Origin: CAZABG01 sp964483465
GTDB lineage: Bacteria > Chlamydiota > Chlamydiia > Chlamydiales > Parachlamydiaceae
NCBI GenBank assembly: GCA_964483465.1
Contig: CAZABG010000003.1
Location: 1-61,774, forward strand
Reading direction: 5' to 3'
Length of the DNA stretch: 61,774 nucleotides
Shown here in pieces: positions 34,569 through 43,269 of this stretch. Position numbers and translations under genes: made by a program. The notes beneath the pieces were generated by a model. The model saw only the letters and a program-made list of their open reading frames with translations, was not told where the DNA came from and ran no database searches. The number at the start of each line of letters is the position of its first letter. Within the stretch, counting starts at the first letter, position 1.

Positions 34569-36287
34569 GTGGAAAGAACACTATTTCGACATCTTAGAAG
34601 TATTTATAAAAAAAATATTAGCACCCTTTCCATTAGTTTTATTCTGATAGCGCTTGCGAATATACTTCTTATTTCAAATCCGTTGATCATGCGCTATGCG
34701 ATTGAGAACCAATTAAATCCCTGGATTGTTGCCCCGCTGCTATTGGGTGTCGCATTTGTTTCCGCCTATTTGCGCTACAGTATGCGAATCTCTTTTGTCA
34801 AAGTGTCGAGAGTTGAAGAGAAAGATATGAGATCGAGAATCTATAAAAGAATTTCCTCTCAGACGATGACTTTTTTTGATCGGCATGGGATAGGAGAGCT
34901 TACTTCAAGGCTGTCTTCTGATATTTCTTCCTATCGAGATGTTTTAGGACCGGGGTTATTCTTCCCGGTCTATTTTTTGACAACAGTCATACCTGCAACG
35001 ATTGCGCTATTTTGGCTTGCGCCTAAATTAGCGTGGATGGTCTTGATACCTATCATAGCAGTTCCGTTGATCAACGTGGTTTTAAGGGGCACTGTTTTCC
35101 ATTTATCCTCTAGATTTCAGTCGCTTCTTGCTGAAATGAGCAATTTTGTTCAGGAGACCTTTTCTGGCATTCGTATTGTTAAGGGTTATCACGCCGAAGA
35201 AAGCTTACTGAAACAATTTTATAAGTACTGCGATCAATTTGTTCATTTAAATGTTTCTATTATGAGCTTTCAAGGGTTAACCGCGCCCTTTTTAACCATG
35301 ATCACAAGATTGACGACGACCGTCATGGTTGTTGTTGCAGGGTTTTTGATTCTTAGCGGCAATGAAGTCATTACCATTGCGGATTTTGTCGCGTTTATGT
35401 GGATTCAATCCTATATCTATTTTCCCGTCTTGATTTTAGGGTGGGTGATGCCGATGTATCAGCAGGGGAGAGCTTCCTATGACAGACTCAAGAATATTTA
35501 TGAAGAGCCAATAGAAATCGAAGAGGGAGAAGGGGATGATAAAATACCATTTGGCTCGGATATCGAATTTAAACATCTGACTTTTACCTATCCTCGCCAA
35601 GAGGCACCTCAAATCAATGATTTAAACTTAAAGCTTCAGGGAGGCAAGTTTATAGGCCTTACAGGGCCTGCAGGAGGAGGAAAAAGTACGCTGTTTAAAC
35701 TCCTTAATAGGGAATATGAAATACCGAGAGGCATGATCACTATAGGGGGAAAAGATATACACGATTATCCCCTTGAAAGCTTCTATCAGAACATCGTGAC
35801 CGTGGAACAAATTCCTTTTCTTTTTTCAAAATCGATTAAAGAAAATGTCGGCTTCGCGGATGAAACCGCAACACAAGAAGATATTGTTAAAGCCTCTTCT
35901 CTTGCCGATCTGCATGAAACCGTTCTCTCTTTTGATGAAGGCTATGAGACTTTAGTTGGCGAAAAAGGGATTATGCTTTCAGGAGGGCAGAAGCAAAGGG
36001 TAGCGATTGCCAGGGCTTTTCTTGTGGAAAGATCCATATTGCTTTTGGACGACATATTCTCTGCGCTTGATACCGCGACCGAAGCCAAAATCTTTAAAGC
36101 TCTAAAGGAAAACTACGACGGAAAAACAGTCATTATTACGACTCAAAGGATATCGATTCTTGAAAAAATGGATGAAGTTATCGTACTTGCTAAAGGCAGA
36201 GTCATCCAAAATGGGTCGCCGGACGATTTACTTAAGCGAGAAGGCTATTTTAAAGCCATGAAGGAGCTAGATAGTTTAGCTATATGA
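34569..36287 (+). CDS. ABC half-transporter, exporter type (MdlA-like)
   Basis: The 572-residue chain has six membrane helices in the first 310 residues (exporter ABC membrane domain), then an ATPase domain. The ATPase shows Walker A GPAGGGKSTLFKL, the signature LSGGQKQRVAIARAF, and Walker B ILLLDDIFSALD. The Glu after Walker B is replaced by Asp, as often in the degenerate site of heterodimeric exporters. The start is GTG at 34569 after GGGGTAGG. It overlaps its partner by 4 bases, so the two subunits should form a heterodimer. The substrate is unknown (lipid, drug or peptide). Confidence 0.88.
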   Translation: MERTLFRHLRSIYKKNISTLSISFILIALANILLISNPLIMRYAIENQLNPWIVAPLLLGVAFVSAYLRYSMRISFVKVSRVEEKDMRSRIYKRISSQTMTFFDRHGIGELTSRLSSDISSYRDVLGPGLFFPVYFLTTVIPATIALFWLAPKLAWMVLIPIIAVPLINVVLRGTVFHLSSRFQSLLAEMSNFVQETFSGIRIVKGYHAEESLLKQFYKYCDQFVHLNVSIMSFQGLTAPFLTMITRLTTTVMVVVAGFLILSGNEVITIADFVAFMWIQSYIYFPVLILGWVMPMYQQGRASYDRLKNIYEEPIEIEEGEGDDKIPFGSDIEFKHLTFTYPRQEAPQINDLNLKLQGGKFIGLTGPAGGGKSTLFKLLNREYEIPRGMITIGGKDIHDYPLESFYQNIVTVEQIPFLFSKSIKENVGFADETATQEDIVKASSLADLHETVLSFDEGYETLVGEKGIMLSGGQKQRVAIARAFLVERSILLLDDIFSALDTATEAKIFKALKENYDGKTVIITTQRISILEKMDEVIVLAKGRVIQNGSPDDLLKREGYFKAMKELDSLAI

Positions 36288-37984
36288 AATCCGAATACGG
36301 GCTATTTAAAAGGCTTTTAGGTTATTTAAGTCCTTATAAATATCAGGCAGCTTTTGCTATTTTTCTAATTATTCTTGCAAGGGGCATAGATGCGGCTGTT
36401 CCCTTATTAACAGGTCAGCTTGCCCAGAAAGTGCTTCAGCACAATAGTTCGATCGAGACATTAGTTAAGGAAGGCCTATTTCTCTTTTCTCTTTTGTGGG
36501 TCGGTTATGGCTTTGATTTTTTAAACACATGGGTAAAAAGTCGTATCGGTTCAAAAGCGCTTGTAAAGATGCGTATTGAGGTTTTTAACCATATTGAAAG
36601 ATTGCCCATATCCGAGTTTGATCGAGAGCCTGTAGGGCGATTGATGACGCGGGTGATGAATGATGTCGATCAAATTAATCAGATGCTTTCTGAATCGATT
36701 GTACCCCTATTTGGAAATCTAGTCCTTTTTTTGATGATATTGGGAGGGATGTTTTATCTCGATTATCGAATCGGTATATTAGTGCTCGCGCTTTTGCCGA
36801 TCGTTTTTCTTTTGACCGATTATTTTAGACGTATTCAGAGGGCATGCTACGATATCATTAGAACAGAAGTTTCCCGAATGAACTCATTTGTGCAAGAACA
36901 TCTGTCAGGCGTCATGGTAATCCGCCATTTTCATTTGGAAGATAGGGAATATGAAAAATTTGACGAGATAAATTCTGAATTGTCTAAAGCCTATCTTAAG
37001 ACGCATGAAAACTTTAGTTTTTACATCTCGGGAAACGATTTTTTACAAAGTTTAGCGCTTATCGGCGCCTATTTTTTGCTGTCTAATCAAATTCCTTTTG
37101 ATGCCGGGACCTTTTTTACCTTTAGCCTCTACGTGATGATGATTTTCAGGCCTCTTGCCGATCTTGCGGAAAGATACAATGTCCTGCAAGCCGCCTTTGC
37201 CGCATCTGAGAGAATTTTTGAGATGCTAGACCGGCCAATTGAGAAAGGAGACGGGATTGAGATATCGGATATTGAATCGATTGAATTTAAAGATGTGTGG
37301 TTTGCCTTTAGGGAAAATGAATGGGTTTTGAAAGGATTTAATCTAAAGCTGAATAAAGGCGACACTCTTGGTGTCGTAGGTAAAACAGGATCGGGTAAAA
37401 CCACTTTAATGTCTTTGATCCTCCGTTTTTACACAGTTGAAAGAGGAGAGATCTTAATCAATGAGATTCCTATCAAAGAAATATCTTTAGCTTCATTAAG
37501 GAAAAAATTCGGCGTTGTTTTGCAAGACCCTGTTCTATTTTCAGGCACCCTGCGAGATAATTTGACTCTATATGATCCACGCATATCCGATAAAGAAGCT
37601 ATCAAAGCGCTAGAATTTGTGGGGCTATCAAAAGAGGATCTGGATAGAAAAATACTTGAGAGAGGAAAGAGTTTAAGTTCTGGAGAGATGCAGCTGATTT
37701 CTCTTGCGCGAGTCTATTGCCATCGGGGAAAATTTTTGCTTTTAGATGAAGCGACGGCCAATATTGATCCCGTGACTGAAAGAAAAGTTCAAGAGGCTCT
37801 TAATAATTTATTAAGAGAAAGAGGCGCGCTTGTTATTGCCCATCGTTTGAGCACGTTAAAAGATGTAAGCCGAATTGTGGTTATGTCAAATGGACGCATC
37901 GTGGAACAAGGGACTCACGAAGAGCTTATGGCCTTAAAAGGAATGTATCAGAAACTTTATCTGCTTCAGTTTGCTGTTGAATAA
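36284..37984 (+). CDS. ABC half-transporter, exporter type (MdlB-like)
   Basis: This is the 566-residue partner of the preceding gene, with six membrane helices and an ATPase domain. It has Walker A GKTGSGKTTLMSLI, Walker B FLLLDEATANID with the catalytic Glu intact, and IAHRLSTLKD. The signature reads LSSGEMQLISLARV rather than LSGGQ, a known variant in MdlB-like subunits. Together with the Asp in the partner this predicts one consensus and one degenerate ATP site. The 3' end overlaps a convergent gene by 59 bases. Confidence 0.88.
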   Translation: MKSEYGLFKRLLGYLSPYKYQAAFAIFLIILARGIDAAVPLLTGQLAQKVLQHNSSIETLVKEGLFLFSLLWVGYGFDFLNTWVKSRIGSKALVKMRIEVFNHIERLPISEFDREPVGRLMTRVMNDVDQINQMLSESIVPLFGNLVLFLMILGGMFYLDYRIGILVLALLPIVFLLTDYFRRIQRACYDIIRTEVSRMNSFVQEHLSGVMVIRHFHLEDREYEKFDEINSELSKAYLKTHENFSFYISGNDFLQSLALIGAYFLLSNQIPFDAGTFFTFSLYVMMIFRPLADLAERYNVLQAAFAASERIFEMLDRPIEKGDGIEISDIESIEFKDVWFAFRENEWVLKGFNLKLNKGDTLGVVGKTGSGKTTLMSLILRFYTVERGEILINEIPIKEISLASLRKKFGVVLQDPVLFSGTLRDNLTLYDPRISDKEAIKALEFVGLSKEDLDRKILERGKSLSSGEMQLISLARVYCHRGKFLLLDEATANIDPVTERKVQEALNNLLRERGALVIAHRLSTLKDVSRIVVMSNGRIVEQGTHEELMALKGMYQKLYLLQFAVE

Positions 37985-38870
37985 ACATAGGGTTGCTATC
38001 CGGTAAGCCTCTTTCGCCATTTGCTTTCATATAAGGTCCAATTTGAGGCCTTTCTGATTTCAAGACATGTTTATAAAATAGATAACGGATAAAATCCCAC
38101 GTGCGATGATAAATTAAATCAAAAAGGTTTGGGCCGTCTGGGGTGTTTTCCGTTTGTATCCAAAAGCAATGGATTTTGTCTTTGCCGGCTTTTTCATCCT
38201 CGCTAAGTTGATCCCAGTATTTTCCGCCGACGATCTTTCTCGTAGCTTTGTCATAAGCAAAATCGCCTTCATGGAATAAAGCTTCAGGAATTAATGATCC
38301 CATGATGTGTCTTTGCTTTTCACCCTGATCGTAATGGGACGAGTTTCTCGCAATCGCATCAAGGTGCTTGAGAATGAATTCATCGTCATCGCGAATCACT
38401 TTATGGGTTCCTACAAAGAATTCTGTCATCCAATGGTCGTAAATTTCTCTATTTCCATTTGAATACTTCCAGTAAACCGCGCTAATGACATGTAAAAGTT
38501 CTTTGTCTCTATCGACAATCGCACGCGCGCGCCGGTTCAGGTAAGTAGTAAAATTGTTCATGAAGATTATGAGTGCGACTTCATGCTCTTTAGAGGGTAT
38601 AAAAGCCACTGCACGAGATAACTTTTCCCTTAAAAAATTATTTAAGGGATTGTGCTTATGCTTGCTTGCAACGTAGCTAGTAATTGCCTGTAAAGCGACA
38701 TTATTAATCTGAAGGGTATAATCGGCTTCATGTAACAATGAGATAAGGCTATTTCGATCCCTTTCGCTTGACGGCCAGTATAGGCCGTCGTTGCCTTTCT
38801 TAACGTACTTATGTCCGCCGACAGAGCTAATGTGAAGCGCGACATAGTACATCGCATCATTTACTTGCAT
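37926..38870 (-). CDS. lineage-specific hypothetical protein, 314 aa, with triple-box promoter
   Basis: The start chosen is ATG at 38870 (MQVNDAMYYVALHIS), 8 bp beyond a TATAAT box; ATG at 38876 is only 2 bp beyond it. The product is soluble-looking, rich in His and Tyr, with no family I recognise. Features are WPSSERDRNSLISLLHEADY, a basic segment YLNRRARAIVDRDKELLHVI, and KIHCFWIQTENTPDGPNLFD. There is no signal peptide or membrane helix. It overlaps the end of the ABC transporter gene by 59 bases in convergent orientation. Regulation by the tandem-box promoter groups it with the small candidate effectors. Confidence 0.65.
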   Translation of the reverse strand: MQVNDAMYYVALHISSVGGHKYVKKGNDGLYWPSSERDRNSLISLLHEADYTLQINNVALQAITSYVASKHKHNPLNNFLREKLSRAVAFIPSKEHEVALIIFMNNFTTYLNRRARAIVDRDKELLHVISAVYWKYSNGNREIYDHWMTEFFVGTHKVIRDDDEFILKHLDAIARNSSHYDQGEKQRHIMGSLIPEALFHEGDFAYDKATRKIVGGKYWDQLSEDEKAGKDKIHCFWIQTENTPDGPNLFDLIYHRTWDFIRYLFYKHVLKSERPQIGPYMKANGERGLPDSNPMFIQQQTEADKVSDTFLLRP

Positions 38871-38878
38871 AGTCATCT

Positions 38879-38922
38879 ATTATAAAATACATCCTTAAAG
38901 GTTCGATTAAGAGACTATTAAG
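38879..38922 (-). promoter_or_regulatory. promoter with three YTTAA half-sites in 11-bp register
   Basis: On the minus strand CTTAAT, CTTAAT and CTTTAA start every 11 bp (38917-38922, 38906-38911, 38895-38900). Exactly 10 bp after the last comes TATAAT (38879-38884), and the ATG at 38870 follows after 8 bp. This is the clearest copy of the arrangement seen at 4335, 5699 and 25898. It overlaps the brnQ stop codon. Confidence 0.7.
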
Positions 38923-40052
38923 GACATATTATAGGCAAGAGATATAGCGCAAGCGATCATAAAAGGAATCTTAACCGGTTTAAACGACCACAGCCGATAA
39001 GCGATGTTAAAGAAGCAAAGCACAATCAAAGCCGGGTAAGTTATCGTTAAGAGGGGTAATAAGAAAGCTTTTATACCGCTAAATTTCAATAGGGATATAG
39101 CAAAAGTGGTTATAAGCGTTATCCCTAAACTGTTTGCATACCCTAAGCGTCCTTGTGATAGCTCATCATTGATATAGTCGGCTATGATCGTACCTATCGA
39201 TATGACCGTGGTTAAACAGGCGAGCAATACGATTATCGCTGAAATTAGCGCAGCTTCATTCCCGAGCAGATGCCTTGCCAGCGCGTTAAATAGCTCTTCT
39301 TGATGAACGCCTGCCATGCTTGTAGCATGATTAGCAGAGGCCATGCTTAAACCAACATAGCTTAAGGCGAGTAATGTAAGGCCTATCAAGGTCGCGTAAA
39401 ATGTCTTTAAGATAGTTTTTTTAGGCTCTTTTTCTTTCTTATTGAAAGTAACGATTACGATCGAGGAAAAGAATAGCGCCGCCAATAGATCCATCGTCTG
39501 ATAGCCTTCTTTCAGCCCCATCAAAAACGCGTCTTTATGTTCATAATGTGATTCTAGAGGGACATTAGGCGTAACAAGGCCCATGATGATCATATACACC
39601 ATAAAAACAATCAGAAGGGGTGTAAGTACATATCCCAATAGATCTACAATGCGCATTTTTCTATACGATAAGAAAAATACTACCGAACAAAAAAGGGCGG
39701 CAAAGACCCAAAAAGGGAATGTGTCAGGAAAATTGCCATAAGAGAAAGCGATGCAGCGCGGCATTGCGCCGAACGGTCCAAGGAGCGCGATTATAGCGCC
39801 GATCAATATTCTTGACGGAATTTTGCCGAGCCTGTCGAAAAAAGATCGGTAGTCGCCATGAAAAAGAATCATCGCGACCATGCCGAGTAAAGGTACGCCG
39901 ATAGATGTGACAAGCAGGCCGAGCATCGCGTAGGTTGTTTCAGACCCAGCGATTTGGCCGATGGTTAGCGGGAATATTAAATTGCCCGCGCCGAAGAACA
40001 TCGAGAACAGCGCAAAACCTGTGCCGATGGTGGATAAAGTGTTTTTATACAT
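38907..40052 (-). CDS. brnQ: branched-chain amino acid:cation symporter (BrnQ, LIVCS family)
   Basis: This inner-membrane carrier imports leucine, isoleucine and valine with sodium or protons. The N-terminal signature TGFALFSMFFGAGNLIFPLTI and LLGPFGAMPRCIAFSYG are typical of the family. About 11-12 hydrophobic helices fill 381 residues, somewhat shorter than E. coli BrnQ (439). The family is a common chlamydial nutrient carrier. ACGGA precedes the ATG. Confidence 0.92.
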   Translation of the reverse strand: MYKNTLSTIGTGFALFSMFFGAGNLIFPLTIGQIAGSETTYAMLGLLVTSIGVPLLGMVAMILFHGDYRSFFDRLGKIPSRILIGAIIALLGPFGAMPRCIAFSYGNFPDTFPFWVFAALFCSVVFFLSYRKMRIVDLLGYVLTPLLIVFMVYMIIMGLVTPNVPLESHYEHKDAFLMGLKEGYQTMDLLAALFFSSIVIVTFNKKEKEPKKTILKTFYATLIGLTLLALSYVGLSMASANHATSMAGVHQEELFNALARHLLGNEAALISAIIVLLACLTTVISIGTIIADYINDELSQGRLGYANSLGITLITTFAISLLKFSGIKAFLLPLLTITYPALIVLCFFNIAYRLWSFKPVKIPFMIACAISLAYNMSLIVS

Positions 40053-40108
40053 AAAAGTTCCGTCATTTTTATTTTTTAAAGGGGATGAGTGTGGGGCGAA
40101 AAAATGGT

Positions 40109-40125
40109 TTGTCCTTAACGGACAA
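40109..40125. promoter_or_regulatory. small inverted repeat upstream of brnQ
   Basis: TTGTCC-TTAAC-GGACAA forms a 6-bp stem with a 5-base loop about 57 bp upstream of the brnQ start codon. It may be an operator or part of the hairpin-rich region that follows. Confidence 0.35.
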
Positions 40126-40255
40126 TAATGACAGAACGAATTACGACAGCAGCAATGGAAACAACATTAGCCGAATAAGCTGTATTGTGGTTGTTTGTTT
40201 CCATACGCCGAATATAACTGTTCACATTGATTTTGGACAATGTTTTTTTTGTTGT

Positions 40256-40516
40256 CGGGGGACACCCCCCGCGCCCCCGTGCGGCCATACTCGCTTTGCA
40301 GCTTTGACCATCGCTCGGGTCGGCAGGTACAACCTAGACCTCCCTTCGTTCACTTCGTTCACCTCGCGATAGTCAAATCTGCTTTGCGATTCTGGCCTGC
40401 GGGGCGGCTGTCGCCGCTTGACACACAGTCGCAACTAAAGTTGCGGTCGGAGAGCAGCCTTCAGCTGCAAAGAACTAAAGCGCTATCGCGCTTGTAAACG
40501 CCTACTTCGTGGCGTT
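40256..40516. repeat. GC-rich array of consecutive short hairpins
   Basis: At least six perfect inverted repeats with different sequences lie in 260 bases. They are CGGGGG/CCCCCG (40256-40271), GCGGC/GCCGC (40404-40417), CGCAACT/AGTTGCG (40430-40445), GCAGC/GCTGC (40454-40468), AAGCGC/GCGCTT (40478-40493) and AACGCC/GGCGTT (40497-40516). The last five follow each other with hardly any gap. A direct duplicate CTTCGTTCA lies at 40344-40361. The base composition is much richer in G+C than the neighbours, and none of the open frames here look like genes. Confidence 0.65.
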
Positions 40517-40522
40517 GTAAAA

Positions 40523-40612
40523 GCGAGCCTCTCACCGTTCTCATGTTGCTTCTCACTGGTCTCACTGTTAAAAAGCGCCTAATTCAAGCGAGCCTCTCTG
40601 TGGTGAAAAAAA
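40523..40612. repeat. direct repeat copy 1 (about 82 bp)
   Basis: Bases 40523-40579 are identical to 40671-40727; the rest of the unit differs at a few positions. Each unit starts with GCGAGCCTCTCACCG and ends with GCGAGCCTCTCTGTGGT followed by an A-run. Confidence 0.85.
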
Positions 40613-40670
40613 GGGACGTGGAGAACCCACTCCCAATTTCGTTGAAATTTATAAATGTGCTAGATACATA

Positions 40671-40760
40671 GCGAGCCTCTCACCGTTCTCATGTTGCTTC
40701 TCACTGGTCTCACTGTTAAAAAGCGCCCAATGCAAAGCGAGCCTCTCTGTGGTAAAAAAA
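40671..40760. repeat. direct repeat copy 2 (about 83 bp)
   Basis: This is the second copy of the unit at 40523, offset by 148 bp. A 58-bp unique spacer separates the copies. The core resembles the intergenic CTCTGCGTCTCTGTGG-type repeat seen in many bacterial genomes, and a related run lies at 61711-61752. Confidence 0.85.
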
Positions 40761-40764
40761 GAAA

Positions 40765-40789
40765 TGGGTGAAGGACGAGCCTTCACCCA
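40765..40789 (-). terminator. terminator of the hrcA-grpE-dnaK operon
   Basis: A perfect 10-bp stem (TGGGTGAAGG / CCTTCACCCA, loop ACGAG) lies 8 bases after the dnaK stop. On the minus strand it is followed by ATTTCTTTTTTT. Confidence 0.9.
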
Positions 40790-40796
40790 ATTAGAT

Positions 40797-42746
40797 TTAG
40801 GACTTCTTCTCGTTGTCGTCGATGATTTCGACTTCAGCTTCTTCGATGTTATCTTTCGAATTGGAAGATTGCTGTTGCGACTGTTGCTGAGGTTGCTCGG
40901 CTTGAGCCTCAGGCTGAGGCGTTGGGCCCTGACCTGCTGCTTTGTTGAGCGCCTCGCCAATATGCTGCATATGCGCTTCAAGTTCTTGCGAAGCCGATTT
41001 GATACGCGAGATATCGCTCGATTCGAGCGCTTTCTTTACCGCATCCACTTTGGTTTGGATGTCGGAGGCAACATCGCCAGGAAGCTTATCTTTATAGTCT
41101 TTGAGCGCCTTTTCAGCACGGAAGACAAGCGAATCCGCTTCGTTTTTCGCGTCAGCTTCTTCTTTCTTCTTCTTATCTTCTTCCGCATGCTCTTCGGCGT
41201 CGCGAACCATACGTTTGATATCGTCTTCTTTAAGGCCTGACGAAGCTTCAATACGGATTTTTTGCTCTTTACCGGTCGATTTCTCTTTCGCAGAAACGTG
41301 GAGAATACCGTCCGCATCGATGTCGAAGGTCACTTCGATTTGCGGCATTCCGCGCGGCGATGGAGGGATATCTTCAAGATTAAAGCGACCGATTTCTTTG
41401 TTATCGTTCGCCATCTTTCTTTCCCCTTGAATAACGCGGATCGTAACGGCCGGCTGGTTGTCAGCGGCAGTCGAGAAGATCTGTTTCTTTTGGGTAGGGA
41501 TTGTTGTGTTGCGTTCTACAAGAGGAGTCATAACGCCGCCCATGGTTTCGATACCGAGGGTAAGCGGAGTTACGTCCAAAAGAAGGACGTCTTTAACGGA
41601 ACCTGCAAGAACGCCCCCTTGAATAGCTGCTCCAATCGCAACTACTTCATCCGGGTTCACCCCTTTATGTCCTTCTTTGCCGAATATGCTCTTCACCATA
41701 TCTTGAACAGCTGGCATACGAGTCATACCTCCAACGAGGATAACTTCGCCGATATCATCTTTAGAAAGACCCGCATCTTTTAACGCTTTAATGCAAGGCT
41801 CTCTTGTGCGTTCTGTGAGCGAGTGGGTAAGCTCTTCCAGTTTCGAGCGGCTTAAAGTGATCGACAAGTGTTTAGGACCTGATGCATCCATCGTAATGAA
41901 CGGTTGGTTGATTTCGGTCGAGGTTGTTCCGGATAGTTCGATTTTAGCTTTTTCAGCCGCGTCTCGAAGTCTCTGGAGCGCCATCTTGTCATTTCTCAAA
42001 TCAATACCGGTATCCTTTTTGAAGGTCTCAAGGAGCCATTGAAGAACCGCGTTATCATAGTCGTCTCCGCCGAGGTGGGTATCGCCGTTTGTCGAAAGCA
42101 CTTCAAAAACGCCGTCGCCGATTTCAAGGATCGAAATATCAAAGGTACCGCCGCCCAAGTCAAATACCGCAATTTTCTTATCGGTTTTTTCCTTGTCCAT
42201 ACCATACGCAAGAGCTGCAGCTGTCGGCTCCGGAATGATACGTTTTACATCAAGACCCGCGATTCTTCCGGCATCTTTTGTAGACTGACGCTGAGAGTCG
42301 TTAAAGTAAGCGGGAACGGTAATAACTGCCTCAGTTACTTTTTCACCAAGGTAAGCTTCCGCGGTCTCTTTCATTTTAATAAGTACTTGCGCGCCGATCT
42401 CTTCAGGAGAAAGCTGCTTGCCTTGCACTTCGAATACCGCGTCGCCATTTGAATTCGCGACGACTTTATAAGGAACGTTTTTCGTTTCTGATAACACTTC
42501 GTTATACTTTCTTCCGATAAAACGCTTCGAAGAGTAGATAGTGTTTTCAGGATTTGTAATCGCCTGACGTTTTGCAGGGATACCTACAATTCTTTCTGCG
42601 CCTTTGAACGCCACAACGGACGGCGTTGTTCTTGAGCCTTCGGCGGATGGGATAACTTTTGGTTGGCCCCCTTCCATTACTGCGACGCAAGAGTTCGTCG
42701 TACCGAGGTCAATTCCTATGATTTTGCTTTTTTTTGTGTCTGCCAT
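40797..42746 (-). CDS. dnaK: chaperone DnaK (Hsp70)
   Basis: DnaK is the ATP-dependent cytosolic chaperone that works with DnaJ and GrpE. The ATPase motifs IGIDLGTTNSCVAVMEGGQ, VPAYFNDSQRQSTKDAGRIA, and FDLGGGTFDISILE are intact. The substrate domain ends in a disordered Gln/Glu-rich tail (PQPEAQAEQPQQQSQQQ) and the acidic EEAEVEIIDDNEKKS end. ATG at 42746 is preferred because AGGTGA lies 8 bases before it. GTG at 42758 would overlap grpE by 8 bases. It is the last gene of the heat-shock operon. Confidence 0.97.
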   Translation of the reverse strand: MADTKKSKIIGIDLGTTNSCVAVMEGGQPKVIPSAEGSRTTPSVVAFKGAERIVGIPAKRQAITNPENTIYSSKRFIGRKYNEVLSETKNVPYKVVANSNGDAVFEVQGKQLSPEEIGAQVLIKMKETAEAYLGEKVTEAVITVPAYFNDSQRQSTKDAGRIAGLDVKRIIPEPTAAALAYGMDKEKTDKKIAVFDLGGGTFDISILEIGDGVFEVLSTNGDTHLGGDDYDNAVLQWLLETFKKDTGIDLRNDKMALQRLRDAAEKAKIELSGTTSTEINQPFITMDASGPKHLSITLSRSKLEELTHSLTERTREPCIKALKDAGLSKDDIGEVILVGGMTRMPAVQDMVKSIFGKEGHKGVNPDEVVAIGAAIQGGVLAGSVKDVLLLDVTPLTLGIETMGGVMTPLVERNTTIPTQKKQIFSTAADNQPAVTIRVIQGERKMANDNKEIGRFNLEDIPPSPRGMPQIEVTFDIDADGILHVSAKEKSTGKEQKIRIEASSGLKEDDIKRMVRDAEEHAEEDKKKKEEADAKNEADSLVFRAEKALKDYKDKLPGDVASDIQTKVDAVKKALESSDISRIKSASQELEAHMQHIGEALNKAAGQGPTPQPEAQAEQPQQQSQQQSSNSKDNIEEAEVEIIDDNEKKS

Positions 42747-42750
42747 ATTA

Positions 42751-43269
42751 TTACTCACCTTTATCCGTCGGTTCTTTTGCCACTTTTACGCGAGCCGGAC
42801 GGATTATTTTATCGCCTAATTTAAAACCTTTTAAAAACTCTTCTACTACGGTACCGGGTTTTACATCGTTCGTTTCAACCATTTCGATCGCTTCATGAAT
42901 ATGTGGATCGAAAGGCTTGCCTACCGCATCTACCGGTTTCACTCCGTTATTTGTCAAAACGTCTTTGAACTGGCTTAAGATCATCTTAAATCCGAGTCCC
43001 CAGTGCTTGACTTCGTCAGAGCTATTTTCCGTATGTTTTAGAGCATTTTCCAAATGGTCGATCGGATTTAAAAAATCAGCTAAGATATTTCCGATCGCGT
43101 ATTGGGTCATTTCTTGTTTCTCTTTTTGAAGCCTTTTGCGCATATTTTCCGCTTCCGCAAGCTGCCTCAGGTACTTGTCTTTATAATCTTTCAGCTCTTC
43201 CGCTATTTTTTCTTGTTCAGTTTTTTCAGGAGGAGGGGGAGCTGCCTCTTCCTTTTCAGTATCGGTCAT
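42751..43269 (-). CDS. grpE: nucleotide exchange factor GrpE
   Basis: GrpE releases ADP from DnaK. The 172-residue product has an acidic N-terminus, a long coiled coil (about 17-60; LKDYKDKYLRQLAEAENMRK), and the C-terminal beta domain with GVKPVDAVGKPFDPHIHEAI. It overlaps the hrcA stop by 4 bases. Confidence 0.95.
   Translation of the reverse strand: MTDTEKEEAAPPPPEKTEQEKIAEELKDYKDKYLRQLAEAENMRKRLQKEKQEMTQYAIGNILADFLNPIDHLENALKHTENSSDEVKHWGLGFKMILSQFKDVLTNNGVKPVDAVGKPFDPHIHEAIEMVETNDVKPGTVVEEFLKGFKLGDKIIRPARVKVAKEPTDKGE

Noticed and set aside
40085..40497. Overlapping ORFs of 70-95 codons on both strands
   Set aside because: They cross the hairpin array, have repetitive Arg/Pro-rich or Phe-rich translations, and no start signals.
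40749..41783. ORFs of 109-173 codons antisense to dnaK
   Set aside because: Typical shadows of the codon-biased dnaK gene.
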